DNA of 64,000 nucleotides from NCBI GenBank assembly GCA_963693285.1, contig OY848917.1, positions 25,788,745-25,852,744 of the forward strand, written 5' to 3'. Shown in pieces: positions 28,601 through 44,123 of the stretch. Origin of the DNA: Xestospongia muta. Lineage: Eukaryota > Porifera > Demospongiae > Haplosclerida > Petrosiidae. A program made the position numbers and the translations under genes. Position 1 is the first letter of the stretch; each line of letters opens with the position of its first letter. The notes beneath the pieces were generated by a model. That model was not told the DNA's origin. It ran no database searches and saw only the letters and a list, made by a program, of their open reading frames with translations.

Positions 28601-31600
28601 CAAACTCGACTAGCCATGCTTAAACTCGTGTAGTGAATGAAACGTCATCATTATAAACTCAGCCCATTGATTCGTCATTTAATTAAAAAAGTAGTAATTA
28701 TGATGTCAATATGTCTCAATAATTATGCGCATGCGCAAGCACTAGTCACCAGGCGTTGTACTCTTTACTAGTCCAAGGTTGGATGACGTTGTAGATGGAT
28801 TCTTACTAAGTGGGGTGTACCAATGTGTATAGGGGCTATTGATGGTTCACATATACCCATTTGTGACACAGTAATGAACCACACAGATTATTACAATTGT
28901 AAGGGTTGGTATTATGTAATTTAGCAAGGCATAGTCGATCATTCCTACTGTTTTATTGATATTAATGTTGGCCAGGTAGTGTGCATGATGCATGTGTCTT
29001 TACTCATTCATCTTTATATTCAAACATAACTGAGAAAGGCTTGCTACCAGATAAAAAGTGGATGGAATAAATATTCCTTTGTTTTTAATAGGAGATTCAG
29101 CGTATTTCCTTAAAACCTGGTTAATGAAACCATTCACATACAATTCATCATTAACTCAACAACAGCAATATTACAACTATAGGTTATGTAAAGCTTGCAT
29201 AGTAGTTGAAAATGCTTATGGTAGATTAAAGGCAAGATGGCGTAGATTGATGAAAAGAAATAACATGCGTATAGAGATTATTCCAACAGTTATATCTGCT
29301 GTATGTATTCTTCATAATATCTGTGAAATTCATGGAGAAACTTTTCAAGAGTGTTGGTTTCAAGATATACAAACCAGTAATGCTCTTCAACAACCTAATG
29401 TTACAGCTACAATTGCAAACCGAACAGAATAGAGAGCTAAACAAGTACAGATAGGTCTAGTATCATATTTTAACAGTGACCACATTTATTTAATTAGATA
29501 ACAATGTACTATCAATTATTATGCATAATTGTTATTGATGTTCATCTTCAATGTCTAAACCATACATACGACCAGTACTATACGATGATAGACCCATTGG
29601 CATATTTGTTTGGTGTCCAGGATAATATGAATGACCCATTAATATCTGTAAACATTTCACCTGAAATTCTCTATCTTTCCTCCGCTGTTGTGCTTCCCTC
29701 TCCAATACTTTCTCTTCTAGCTGCAATCGTTTTTCTTCTAGTTCCATCATTTTTATGTCACTTTGTGTTTGCCTCTCTAGCATTTGCTCAATTGAACCCA
29801 CAACTTTGCCATCGGTCTTTATGGAACGTTTTCTCTTTTGGGTAGGTCCAGGATTAGGAGTAGATGGTCTAAGAGTGGGTGGTCCAGGAGTAGGAGTGCA
29901 GGATGGTCCAGGAGTACAAGGTGTACAGTCAGAAGGTGCTGAAGTGCCAGTAGAAACACTCAAAGGTGATTCAACTCCAGTAGCACCATCATCCAACTCT
30001 TATTCAATGTCACATACCTCTGCTGTAGTAGCTGTACTAGTATCAACAACTACTTGTGGTTGTGTTGCTGGCTTGAGTCCCAATATTGCATCAAGCGGGT
30101 CAAAATAATCCCATTGCTTATTCCCTTCTTCTTTTTATCTTTAACTTTCCTTTTATCTTTAACTTTCCTAGAAAGTACTTATGCTGATATGCATAAGTAC
30201 TTTCTAGCAAGATGGGATAAAACTGTTCGCAGGCGTGTTTGTAAATCTGTCACTGAGATATTTCAATAGACTCACAGGAAATCAACTACTTTTCAAGAAA
30301 AAGGGTACACAAATCAGATAAGGTCCTACGTAAATACACAACTGAAAAGAGCAAAGCCTCAAGTCATGAAGACAAAGGCCCAAAAAAAATCATAACAAAA
30401 AAAAAACACACAATAAACAAAGAGATGGCTAAGGGAAGGACAAGAAGGAAGAGCTAGGATGAGATACATTAATTAAACCTATCAACACATATACAGTAAT
30501 CAACACATGACACACAACTGCCTAATTACACCATCGTGAGTCCCATAATCGTAGAGTTTCGAACCTTCCTTTATTCAGTGGCTTGGTCAGTATGTCAGCA
30601 ATCATGTCACTTGTTGGACAGTATCTCAGCTCAATTATTCTCTTCTGTAAAGTCTCATGAACATAGTGGTAACGAATATCAATGTGCTTTGTCCTTGCAT
30701 GTATAATAGGATTTCTTGCAATGTTCAGCTACTCCATTTTGTTCCGGTGTGTGAGGTACAGTCAGCTCATGACGTATCTCCTTTGACTTTAGATAAGTCT
30801 TGAATTCTCCCAACAAATACTCTCCACCATTGTCTGTTCGTATGGCTCCAATTCTTTGGCGACATTCATTTGTAGTGAGTGCCTTGAACTCTTTGAATTT
30901 TTCGAACACTTCTGACTTGTGTTTAATGAAGTAAACAGCACAGCAACGTGAATAATCATCGATGAAGGTTACAAAATATCGTCGTCCACCAATTGATTCT
31001 GTGGGCATTGGTCCACAAACATCACTATGTACCAATTGAAGCTTTCGGGTTGAACGTATTTCTCCCACTGGCTTAAACGGGGCTCGATGCATTTTACCTT
31101 CCACACATCCTTCACAAAACGACAGCTTTGATGCTTTTGAGATCTTATTCCAGTTGCCAATTTCTTTTGAACAATGTCTTGAGGTTCCTGTCCATTCACA
31201 TGCCCTAGCCTTTGATGCCAAAGATACATCTCATTTGTTTCTTTTGATGCTGTTGTAACTGAGGCTTGTTCTTGAGAAATGGCAGATTCACAGTCCAAAT
31301 AATACATCTTTCCTGTTAACGAACCCATACACACATCTCTAATCCAGCATCTCAATTGACCAAATTTTACAATGTTTCCCCTTGCAGCTGCTGCTTTTAT
31401 AGAAAACAAATTACAGGTCAGCTTGGGAACGTACAGTACTTCATGAATGACAGACTCTTTGGCTTACTTATTTTGAATAGCATGTTAACCCTAACTTTTC
31501 CATTGCCAACAGCATTGACCACATAACCATCGCCCAACCCGACCTTCTCTGGCTTCTTGAATTCACAGTAATCTGACAACAGTTCTTTATCCCGTGTTAT

Positions 31601-34600
31601 ATGACTTGATGCTCCAGAGTCCACCAGCCATTTGTCCTTTTGAGAGGAGTCCTCTGAGCCAAGTGACACTACAAACGCTCCTGGACTGGCTGAATCCACG
31701 TCCGAGTGTTTTTCTTCTGCAGGTTTATGCGTAGGTCTTGGTCGTCCTTGTTCCTTCTTTCTTGGACTGCTACGACGAAAGTGACCTTCCTCACCACAAT
31801 CAAAACATTTGAGCCTACTTGCTTGCTTTGTTCTCTTCTGATGAGCTCCCACTAGCGCTGAGGCCATGCCACGATTGACACCAGACAACGTAATAGATCT
31901 ACTTAAGTGTCCGTTTATCTTCTGTTCCTCATGAATTAGGGCTTGTTGGACAAAATTTAATCTCACATCATCAATGCGAGTCTCCGGACTTTATTGTCTG
32001 TTTGTACATTCTGACTTTGTCTTCAAGTTCTGAGTTGCCGTTCTTCTATATAAGCAATCATATAGTGTTTAACTTTTCTAAAGTAATTCTTGATGTTGGC
32101 ATGTGTGATAGTTGAATGCATCGAGGGTGTTCTCCCGTAATGATGGTAATGTGTAGTTACAATAAGCTTTAGTATGCCGTTTGGCTTGACTCCAAACATA
32201 TCTATAGGGTTTAGTTCAGGGTGAAATTTGGGAAGAAAGACACAAATATGTCCTTTGTCTTCTAGGTAATGCTCAATTCAAGATAGATTTCTCCTTTGCA
32301 AAGTCATTCATTGCTCCAAGAATTTGCTTCATTCCTTTAGGAACACCTAAAATTCTGAAATTCATTTTTCCATTTAACACTTTGTCTTCAAACAAGACAT
32401 ACCCTCGTTTCTTCAAAATTTCACCTGCTACCCATACTTGTCCTGGTCTATAATTTTTCGCATAGACTTTGTCTCCAACCTTGAATACTGATTTTATATT
32501 AAATCATGTTTGTTGATATTGTCTAATTACAGGCAAGAAAGCCTTAGTTTCTGATTTTTTCTCTCACATGCAGCAAATACTTGTTAATTATATACCTTCA
32601 TTCTAGTTCTCCTACTTAATTATTTTTTTTCTTTCTGTGGTTTACAATGAAACTAAGTAACTTTTACTGTTTGCTTTGAAATGTTTACTTGTGTAGAAAG
32701 TCTTCACCTCATTTTGTATACAAGTTGGCACATTCCAAGTAGTTCTTGCCACAAATGCTTTTGGTATGGGTATTGACTGCCCAGACATTTAAGGCCGATT
32801 CACACTGGAGTTGTTAACGTAGGTAATGTAGCGTAGTTGCATTTACACTTAATTTGACGCAATGTTATGAAGTCGAATTTAAGGTGTGTCCAAATAGGCG
32901 TTACAGGAAATGGCCAATAAATCTAAAAGAAGGAAGTTACTGCTGCTGTTATTGTTACATAGAAGAAGGAAAAGTACTCGGATAGGACTTAAATCACACT
33001 GGGTGAGGGAGATCTTTCGATCCAGGACTGCATTGGGTGAATGTCATGCTTTAATACAAGAAACGAGATTGGTTGACCACACTAGTTTTTATAAATATTT
33101 TCATATGTCCCCAATGAAGTTTGATGGATTATTGTCTTACATTGGACCAGTAATAACTAGAAAGGTAAATAGAATGAGAAGGCCAATATCACTGGAAATT
33201 ATTGGAAATTCAATTTCATACAGTAACTGTTGGATTTTTATTTTTGCTTGGGCTTTCTGTTGTGGGTGGAACCTTTTCAAAGTCAGCAATACCATTCTAC
33301 CAAAAGAAAACTCTTTATCATTGCTGGTATCATAGTCTGATCGTGATAATCTACTTTCTTTTAGCTGTTTTAATATTTCGATTTCTATGGGATCTGCATC
33401 AATTCTTCGTCTTTTTTGGGATTTTACTCGTGTGTCATATGACTTGACTGCTGGACTCCTAAAGTTACAATGAAAGAGTGAGATTGATAATGATATGTGT
33501 ACCAACCTCTCTTTGTTTGTACTAGAACTTTTTTCACCATCAACATCACGTAAACTTGATTCCTCAGATACCTCTATCACATCATTTTGTTGTCGTGTCA
33601 AGCTGTCACTATCGCTAGGTTTGCCTGCGCCTTCAATACTACATGTACTATTGTCTGTAACTTGTAGTTTTGTTGCTGTACTAAAATGTTATTCATACGC
33701 ACACGTCACTTCATACGTGCTCACTTTCTATGTCTGATGAAGTCTTTTAAGAAGTCCATCAAATGATAGAATTCCCACTCCTTGTGTACTTCATCAGTAC
33801 CTGTGGTTTTTTTTATCTTTTTATGCTCTTTGGTATATCGCTTTCTTAAAGTTTTCCATTGTTTACTAGCCAATCAGCTACAGTATATGTGCTATGACAG
33901 GTTACTTTTAGTTGCTCTACTTACCGGTAGTGTTTAGTTTTTTTGAAATTGATGTCCATACGTTCTCTTTTCTCCAACTATTTTTAAAATCACTTGATTT
34001 GGTGTTATACAAACACTGGTAGTCTTTAACAGCGATTATAAGCTCTTCATCAAATTTGGCCATTTTGATTTCTCCCACCACATGTATGCTGAAATTTGAT
34101 TGGTCAGACTTTACCAATTTCGTTAAAGAATAGAAAAATGTTCTATATGAACGTTACGTTAATTTATACACTTACGGTATGTTAATTGTAAGTGTGAACG
34201 CCATGCATTGCGCTATGTGGACGTTGCTTACGTTAATAACTCCAGTGTGAATCGATCTTTAGAGATTAATTCATTGGGGACCACTCTCCACTTTAGAACA
34301 AAATGTTCAAGAGTTCGGAAGAGGTGGGAGAAATGGAAATAGCAGAAGCTCTAATGTTGAATGGGGTCCAGAGTAGATTTGTAGATGAAGATCTAAAGCT
34401 TATGGCTTAAATGGGAATATATGTAGATATGCGTTACTGTATGTTCTTATTTGCTTTCATTAATTCATATATTAATATAACTGGTTGTCATTGGTGTGAT
34501 ATTTGTGAACAGTCAAGTAATTGTAACATGTATATGTGTAATACATGAGTTTATGTATTGTCCAATTAAACGAAACTCCGTCAATTAAACAAAAGTAATA

Positions 34601-37600
34601 ACATCAAGAACAATAACTAATGGTTCTATCGTTTCTTTTAACCAAGATAATATTTCCTCTGCACTGTATTTGTCCAAAATACCTTGCTTCAATTTGAATG
34701 ATGCATATGATCTTAATACTCTGTTCATATAGGATACGTTCATCTGGTAGTACTGTTAGTATTGTTTGAAGGTCTTTTGGTATGATGGTTTCAGGTAGTG
34801 TGCTGATCCTTTTGAGGTTTTAATTCTTTTTCAAACACATTGCAGATATTATGATATTATATCGATGGCTCTAGCAGCATTATCAATTGTTATTGGCTGA
34901 ACATTTCATCCCATACTTCCTATAACAGATTTTAGTTGCCTGTTTTTAGTTGCTCTATAAATAGATCACAAGGTATGTCTGCCATGAACATTAACGAAGG
35001 GACTATACCTAAATTGTGCTGTTTGACACTTGGAGAGTAGAAAATGATCTTGTACAAATAGAATTTTAATTTTTTCCTTTTAGCTGCTCTAAATATAAGT
35101 AAAAGAAATTTCCAATTTAAAAAAACGCGATCTCCATTCCATTTTCTACAAGCATCATAATAACCATACCAGGGATTCATACAGGGGGGAGGGGAACCTA
35201 GGATCCCCCCCCCCCCCCCGATAAAATTTCACTTTGTACATAACAATAATGAGATTGATTAATCCTATGTAGTCCATAGAATGGGGAACTGGAAGTAAAT
35301 TTTGAGTTCAAAACAGTTGTACCATCATACATGATTATATACATGCATAGATTATGACTAAAATCGGTGCAAGTAATCAACTTTTGTGTGAAATTTCATA
35401 AAGCAATCACCAACACAGAGGTGTACCTTGCATTTCACACAGTAATTAATAAAAGGTTTTAGTGTCTCTTCATCCTTTCTTCTTACCAACTTCTCGCTTG
35501 TTACCACAAACACGACATTTTCCTCTTTGTTCATTCTTGTAAGGAAAATGCTTACCAAGTAGCCATTCAGGAACAGTATGTGATCGTATAACAGGTTGTG
35601 AGATTGCATTCCTTTTCTCTATCAGTGGTGTGATGAGTGCATTTGCTAAGTCTAGTCGAAACTTTACCTGTTGAACTCTCTTTTAACCTGGTTGTTGATG
35701 GTTGTATATAATAAAAATATTGAAGATGGCAAGCAGTCTCCAGACAACTCTTCTGTACCACTTTATTGATTTTCGTCCAATAGCATAGTAGATCATATAT
35801 TGGTCTGCAATGTCAACCCCTCCCATACCTCCATTGTACTGATGTACCATCAAAGGAACAGTAAGATCTTCTGATGAACCAGGACGTTGCACTGTTGTCG
35901 TTGCATTCTTGTGCAAGCAGGGTTGGGGTAAAGCACTTCCAAGGAGCTTAATTCTCAAGCACATATGATTTATGACCAGACCTGGGGTCAATTACAAACA
36001 TTCAATTACAATTACTGTTTTAATTATGAGGATATTCATACAATTACAATTACATTCTGTGCAATTTAAAAGGATCAAATTGTAATTGAATTTGTAATTT
36101 GTAATTGAAATTACATCATATAGCTATACATTAATTTTCATTACATCTAATGAACATAAGGTTTTAAAAAAAGAGAGTCACTTAGCGAACAATGCTCTGG
36201 CCCAAATATCTTTCCGGATATGCTAAAAATCCTCTCCACAGGTGCCGAGGATGCTGGAATGGCTAAGTAGATAGATGCTAACCTAGCCAATGTAGGATAC
36301 TTCTTTTTGTTGTCTTTCCAAAATAGTAAAATCATAAATTATGACTTAAGTTAAAAGCACAAGCACTTATGTGGTGCTTAAGCGTATCAGAGTTTAACTT
36401 AAGTCTTTAAAATTACTGGACATTAAGACACTATTCTTTTATTTACACTATGTACATGTCTAATTATGACATACGGTATACACTTCAGTTAAATAAAATT
36501 GTAAATTCATGTGCAATCTACAATGTAACACCATTGCATTTGACAAACATCAGCTGTTCAAACCATTCATCCGACAATCGAGATCATAAGAGTTTGTAAA
36601 GGCTTAATTAAAACTGTTAAAAAGTTTAAAATGCTGTAAGCACCAGCATGTTCACTATAACTTAAGCCAACCTTTTTACTCAAAGCACTTCAAAGCACTC
36701 ATTTATTTAAGCTAGCTTGAAACTTAAGTACCAAGTGCTTAACAGCATCAGTGCTTCGTACTAACAAGTCACTGAATAACATTGGACTACTTTAGAAATT
36801 ATCCATAAAGACACAGTGTCCTTGGTCTAAATGGTCACCGAGCAACCTCATTACAACATGATAAGTTGCTCCTTTGTCATCAGGTAGATCACGGGTACCA
36901 GTATAAACTTCAAAATTCAGAATATAACCTGTCTCTGCATCACAAACAATGAAAACTTTTACACCCCACTTGGTAGGCTTATTCTTAATGTACACACAGA
37001 CTACTTGATGAACTAAGAACCTTGCAGCCATATATGACACATGTGATCTTCTAGTGTACCATAACAGGAAAGAATTTTTTTTTGAATTTTGGGGTCTCAT
37101 ATGACCCCACTGGACTGCATAGGGTTAATAATAACAATTGCTTTTCTTAAAGTATGCAGTCTTGTTATTTACAATAACAGTCTTCTACTTTTAAATTTAA
37201 ATATTTCTATAATTTCGTTATAGTTTACTTCCTTTAATTCTGGCCCTTCAATAGCCACTCTCATTAGTGTTGCAAATTAGCATCTGACAGTCAGTTTCAC
37301 AGCATTGTTTTGATCATCGGGTTTGTACTTGATGAATGCATTTGCTGAAGAAGCTCTTGCAGGCTTGGTGAAGTATCTAGATTCTTGGAACGCATCAAAT
37401 CATCCCTCTCTATTGTCATTGCTCTTCTTAAAAGTTTCCATTCTGTCTGTAAATCATCCGAGTTTAAGAGTGGTGGTGAAGTGAAACTTGTTCCATTGTG
37501 CTCAACACTTGCTCCATTTCCATAAAAATTTGCTAGAACTTTAAGTTCTTTATTGCCATACGATGACTGTTGAGGATCTTCAGCAGTGGGCAAAAGGGCA

Positions 37601-40600
37601 AGGTTGAAGACTGACATGCCAACCACAACTTTGAGCGCATTATCAGAGAGAATCGCTGCTTGACGTTTTCAAGTAACTTATCAATGTAAGGAATAGCAAT
37701 TCCTCACCTTTCATTATATGTCTCTCCTTTTGGAGTAATAAAGTGAAACAAAGGTTGGTCTTGATTTTGTATCTTTTACCTTTTGATAGATTTACGGTTT
37801 TGAATTTTTCAGAAAGGCCTCTTCTATCATTCCTGACAGTTCCACAAGCTTCAAAGTGATCGTTCATTAGATCAAGGAATAGGGCAGATGTGTAATAGTT
37901 ATGTACATAAACATGGTAACCCTTATTTTTCAAATCTGTGAATAATTCTGGTGCAGCATTGTATTCCTTGCCTAATAATAAAATACATAAGTACATGTGC
38001 ATACATGTTGCTTCTACCAAAAATAAATTTAACCTATGTACAAGTGGAAGTTCCACACATAGCCTGTTGCTGAATCACTTGCAGCCCATAGTTTGATACA
38101 CCATTTAGTGATTTTTGCATATATTGTACCCAACTCAGCCATGCCTTGAAACCAATGATTGATTCATCCACTGATATACTTTGGTAAGGGGTGAAAGCTG
38201 CTTTAAAACTATTGTTTATCAAATCCAGAAACGGTCTAATTTTATATAATGTATCGTAGTTGTTGTCATCTCTGTCTGCTTGTGTCTGGTTGTTCAAATC
38301 TTTTTCAGACATAATCAAGGAAAAGGTTTGATTGTAGACTGGCCATTTTGTACTCCATAGTGCACCTGCCCATAAACTTCAAAAATCGAAGTTAAAATTC
38401 AAAAATTTATATCTTTTCAAGGGTTAACTTTTAACTATTGACAATTTACATCAAGACAGATATATTATTTGGCAATCACATCAATCAAGCATTAATTTCA
38501 CTAAAAAAATTATCTGCTGTACGCATAAAAGTATGAAAAATTACATAATCTAAAAAACTACTATATTAAAGTTTCTCATTTCTTGCATCCATTACTGTAT
38601 GCTTGTAGTATCTTATTTACAGAAGGTTTTGTGAAATAGATTTGTACTTTAAATTCTAGAATTTTTTATGAAATAAGATAAAACATGAGCTCATAAATGT
38701 ATTTTTAATCTGCTTTTCTAACTCAGGCCCAGCAGCTAGACCTTCTATATAACCAAACATGTATTGCCTTGCCTTCCTGAAATAGTTTTTGATGTTTTCT
38801 AGTGTAACAGTATCTAGAGCCAGTGGAATGTTTTTACATAGGTTTGGAATGGTATGATTAGTATATACTCTGATGTACCTCTTTGTCTCAATGGGGTTTA
38901 ATTCACAGTGGAACTTGGGAAGCATTATACAGCAATGCTATTGTTTGTTTAAAAAATGTTCCAACTTTCTTTTCTCATTAAGAAAGTCTTGGTGCAATGA
39001 AATTTCTTTTCTCATATCTTCCAATTTCATTTTTGGGTGATATCTATTTATTTCTTTTAATACCTGTATCAGTCCCTTAGGAATACCTATGTTAAACACC
39101 ATTCTTTGAGGTTTTACATCCCAAATTGTGTCTCTCATAAAAGCTTGTTTCCCCCCTGGCTTAGCATTCATGTGAGTCACTATTAGAGCATCATCAGAGT
39201 AGGCATTGTGGCAACTGCTGTTGTCAGATGTCCAAATAATTTTGAAACCACCTTCAGGAGGATATTTTATATTTGCAATTTTAACAGCTTTGTCAACTTT
39301 TGCAAGAAATTTTCAGATGTCCAATATCCTTCTTTATTGTCACCATACTCTAATAACTCTCTTGTAGTGCTGCCACGATATATAAAAATCTATATCACAT
39401 ATCATGGATATTTATATCGCGATATATCTCATATCATTAAAATTTTGAAATTTTTATATTTGTAATAAATTCTCAAACAGAAAGATTAACTGGTCTGCAT
39501 GTTCTGGTGTTAAACAGTTTCTACTAGGTGCTTATGTTTGATACTGTCCCGAGGGAAAGAAGTTGTCTTCGCAATTGCCCCAGTGATCGTAAGTTGAACA
39601 GTTTTATTTACTTTACTACTTGAACTTGAGTTACTTGACCGTTGATGCTGATCTTCACCTTCAATGCCAATCTCATTCTCATCTAACGATGGCAGTTCCA
39701 TGTGATGTTCCCGCTGTAAGTTTGTATCCCGCTGTATTGTTTGTTCCCGCTGTATCTAAAGTTTGACGTATTCCCGGAGAAAGGAATGATGTCCTTACAT
39801 AGCCTGCATATTATGTTCTTCTTGTTTAATATCGTCCCAATGTTATCAGCAGGAAAACCAAAGTGCTTCTACACTTTACTCTTAGCTTTCGGCCTGTCAA
39901 TTAGCATAGCATATTCTAGGCTAGCCATTTTAGAAAAAAGTGTTTAGTAAAATTAATACTTAATTAATTGGCCACGCCTATTTAAATGGGTGTGGTTTTA
40001 TATCGATAAAAAGTAACTTATATCATATCATATCGCGACTGTTTATTATTATTATTATTATTACTAAACTTTACAGCACACTGCAATGATAAATGGGAAA
40101 ATAGTCTTATGTGTAGTGCTGATGGTAAGCCAGTAAAAACACTGGTCCTACAACCCTCCTCCAAAGAGTCTGGTTGTTCACACATGCGCAATGATGGTGA
40201 CGGTTGGTGGTCTAATTTAGTGCTAAATACGCACAGATTCTAAGTGTGAAAGGGATAATCTGTCATAACAGTGATACTTTGGATGGAAAAGTTCAAACTG
40301 TCCCATAATACCAACTGTCCCATAATAGGTGAACTGACTCTAAGACTTACAGACATGGAAGGAGGAGGAGGAGCTGGGCGAATGGATGGAGGACAAGAAG
40401 TTGTAAGTCCAGAGGGTTGAGAAGGGTAGCTCTGAAAAGAACTGGTAGTGCATTCCTCTTTTTCAGAGTCGAGTTCAGGGTTGTCAGCATACCCGTCGAA
40501 GTCTAAGTCAGTTTCACTCATCTTCTCCATGTACTCAAGTAGAAAGTTTGAGTCCGATGATAAGTGTCTATTATAACTGGCCATGAACTTTCCCAACTTC

Positions 40601-43600
40601 TACTTCCTTCAGGTTCAAAACTAACTTGCAGCTGCTAACAACAAACTAGCGCTCGCTTTTTACAAAAAATATATATATACATCTCCTAGCAGGTAGTGTT
40701 TCAACAATATACAGTTTATTGATATTGCATATTGCAATATATTGTAATATTGTGGCCTTGACCTGTTCATTAGACATTTGCTTAATAAATTTTCAAACTG
40801 AATTTTTTTGCATGAAAAAAGATACAAAAAGTAATTAGCTCATGTTTTCATACAAAAAAATAAGCTTGTTAACATTATCAGGTTTAAGACGAGAGCGTTT
40901 CTCATTGATGATGTTACCAGCAACACTAAAAACTCTTTCACTGGGGACGCTGGTAGCAGGTATGCACAAAATTTTCTTCGCCAAGTATGACAAATGTATG
41001 TACTGTGTTGTTCTCATTTCCCACCAGGTAAGTGGATTTTTGCAGGTGAGAGGCAAAGGTGCTTCAGTAAAGTATCTTTCAACCTCAGAAGAAGCAACTT
41101 CAGAGGGCTCAGATGGACTTGTGTTGCTACTATTTCCCATGATGTCTTCCAAAAGTGCTCTAATTTTCTTCTCTTTGCTGGTTGTACACTAACATCAGGG
41201 TCAGCTGCAGGTGATTCGGATGGATTTTCAGAGGCTTGGTTTAACTCTAAAAGAGGTAAGTTCACTGATGACAGCCAATTTAATCTCTGCCCTTTCACTG
41301 GTGTCAACAAAAGGTAAGCTTTAAAATCTTGGGTTCAAAAAAGTAGCAATCTTCAAAATCTGCTTTACTTCATCACTCTGATAACGGCTTTCAAGGTCAG
41401 TTCACAATCATTTCTTCCACAATAGACATCTCCTCATCAGTTGGCATCAATTGACAATCTTCACGATTATCAAGTAAGACGGCACATATCGCTTGCTGTT
41501 GCTCTGTGAATCTAACTAACATATCATAAGTGCTACCCCACCGTGTAACACAGTCCTTGATCAAATGATGATTCTTGACACCAAGTAGCTGCTGCTTTTC
41601 ACGTAATCTAGATGAGGCTTTGGTAGATCTATGAAAATATCCAACAACTTTACGAATTCTTGCTAGCGACCGAGCAATGCAACCAATTTCAAATGACTTT
41701 TTTACTGCCAGATTTAATGTGTGGCCAACACAAGGCATGTTAAACAAACCCATCTCTCTCACTGCTTTCATTATGTTGCTGGCGTTGTCTGTGCTTGTTC
41801 CAACAACTCTTTGACGAATTTCCCAATCTTTCATGATGGTGTCTAACACAATCGCTAGGTTTTCAGAAGTGTGGTCTTCAGCAACTTCATTAGTAGTCAA
41901 GACAAAGGACTGTAGCTTCCAGTTATCATCTATTAAGTGACACATGAGAGTGATGTAGCCTCTGCATTGATACTTCGAAGTCCATAAGTCAGCTGTAACA
42001 GAACAATAACGGGCAGTTGACAAAACAACCCTGACTTTCTGCTGAATATCAACATACATAGCTGGTAGCAATGTTTCAGTGAAGTAAGTATGATGGCTAG
42101 GAACACTAAAACGGAGCTCTGCCACTTCCATTAAGTACTTGAAACCTTCACCATCAACCACTGATATGGGTTGTAGATCCTTGGCAATAAACTGACCGAT
42201 GACGCTTGCTAGTTTTTTGTAGCGTTCAGAAGATCGACTGAGAGACTGTGTCTTTTTTATCGTTTCCTGTAGCGATAGTTGGTGTTGACTCTGTTGCGCT
42301 GTTGAGCTTTGTTGCTGTTTGTAATACGACAGTTTCACGTACGTTTCTTTGTGGTGGTGATCAAGGTGAGTGTACAGGTTAGTAGTATTGTTCTTATATG
42401 GCATAGCTTTATTGCAGTGGTGACAAATAACCTTTGACTTCGTGGCTATACCTCCACTTTCATTCCCAGGATAGCCAAAATGCTCCCAAACTTCTGTTTT
42501 TGCAGTAGGATTAGGGATGATCGACACCTGCGTGCTTTCTCCAACACTCGCCATTTTATTGTCATTACTAAGTTGCTCACGTGATTTATACTGTGCAAGT
42601 GCTAGCAACAATAATTGCAATATCAGCAATTTTTGCATCATCACAACAAATCGATCTTGAAATAGACGTAATTTTAACAAAATTGGTTATCAAAATATTG
42701 CAATATATCGATATATCGATATATTGTTGAAACACTACTAGCAGGTGGATGCAAATTTGCATTCTCATGCTTCGCCATAAAATTTCAATAATGCAAAATT
42801 GCAATCACGCCTGCGAAAGGGTTAAATCTCCACTTTTTCTTATAGTACTTGCTTATACATGTACAAGTATGTGGTTATTATATTTATTATATAAATGTAG
42901 ATGATTATGATTTTTAAATTTATTTCATTTTCACTTACAGTTACTAAACAAAGAGATCCTAACACAGGACAGCATAGTCTCTTTTTTCAGGTAGAGTGAC
43001 ATTGTACTCACATTGTGCATACAGTATACACAATCCTGCTCACATCTCTTCATTAACTCATGGCTAAGTGCTGCTGTAGTTGGACAAATGATGGATGAAT
43101 TGACAGATTACCAACAGATGTATAATACAGATAAATTGTGTTTATTAGCAAATTATTTCCATATAAAAAGACAGACAGATGCACTTAAGTAATTTGTGTG
43201 TTGTCCTTTATGCAATTTTAGATTGATTATCCTGAGATAGCAGAAGGTGTTAAACCACGACATCGTTTCATGTCTGCCTATGAACAACGTATTGAAGCAC
43301 CTGATAAAAACTGGCAGTTCCTATTGTTTGCTGCTGAACCTTATGAAACAATAGCTTTTAAGGTAATGAAATTACATAATTATTTAGATGGTCTTTGATT
43401 GTTGAGTATTTACCCCTTAGAGATTGAAGACTACTTTAATTTAACCACCAATAAATCAGTTAATAATTTTTGGGTTAATTCAATTTTACTTAATCTTAGT
43501 GACTATTTCACTACTGATTCTTCAAATATTCAACTGTCATAGATCATTCTTTAGTGATTTCTTGTAGCTATAATATTACATGGTCTCTAGTGTCTCTAAT

Positions 43601-44056
43601 ATGTTAATTAGTATCTTAATAATTATTATTGAAAACGTTTTTGGATTTTACGTTAAAAAACAACGTTCTTCTTACACACAGTCCCAAATTGATGACACAG
43701 ATTTATTTATAAGTTTGAGCTTGTCACAAAATCTTTGACTTCTTGATTTTCTCCTATAGTTTCATCACAGTCCATGTAGGATCAGAATTACACTGTTTTA
43801 TGTCTATTTGGTTGTTAGTAAATGAAACCTGAATGATTAGATTACTGCCACCAATGACTCCTTTTGTAACATATTCATTTCAATTAACATGTAGACTACT
43901 GAAGTGTATCTTACACTTCAAACCTTGAGTAATAATTATATCATTACTTCAGATCCCAAGTCGTGAAGTAGACAAATCTGAAGGCAAGTTTTGGACACAG
44001 TGGAATGCAGATACAAAGCAGGTACAAAAGTCTAAAATTATATAAATTATATACTG

Positions 44057-44123
<67 letters not shown>

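Noticed and set aside
39365..40050. Possible hAT-like element with ends resembling CACGATATA and a short coding fragment at 39510-39701
   Set aside because: The inverted ends match too poorly to set borders, and no target duplication was found.
40240..40596. Acidic, Pro-rich minus-strand frame (SETDLDFDGYADNPELDSEK)
   Set aside because: It could be a piggyBac-type N-terminus, but no diagnostic motif was seen and it adjoins no catalytic part.
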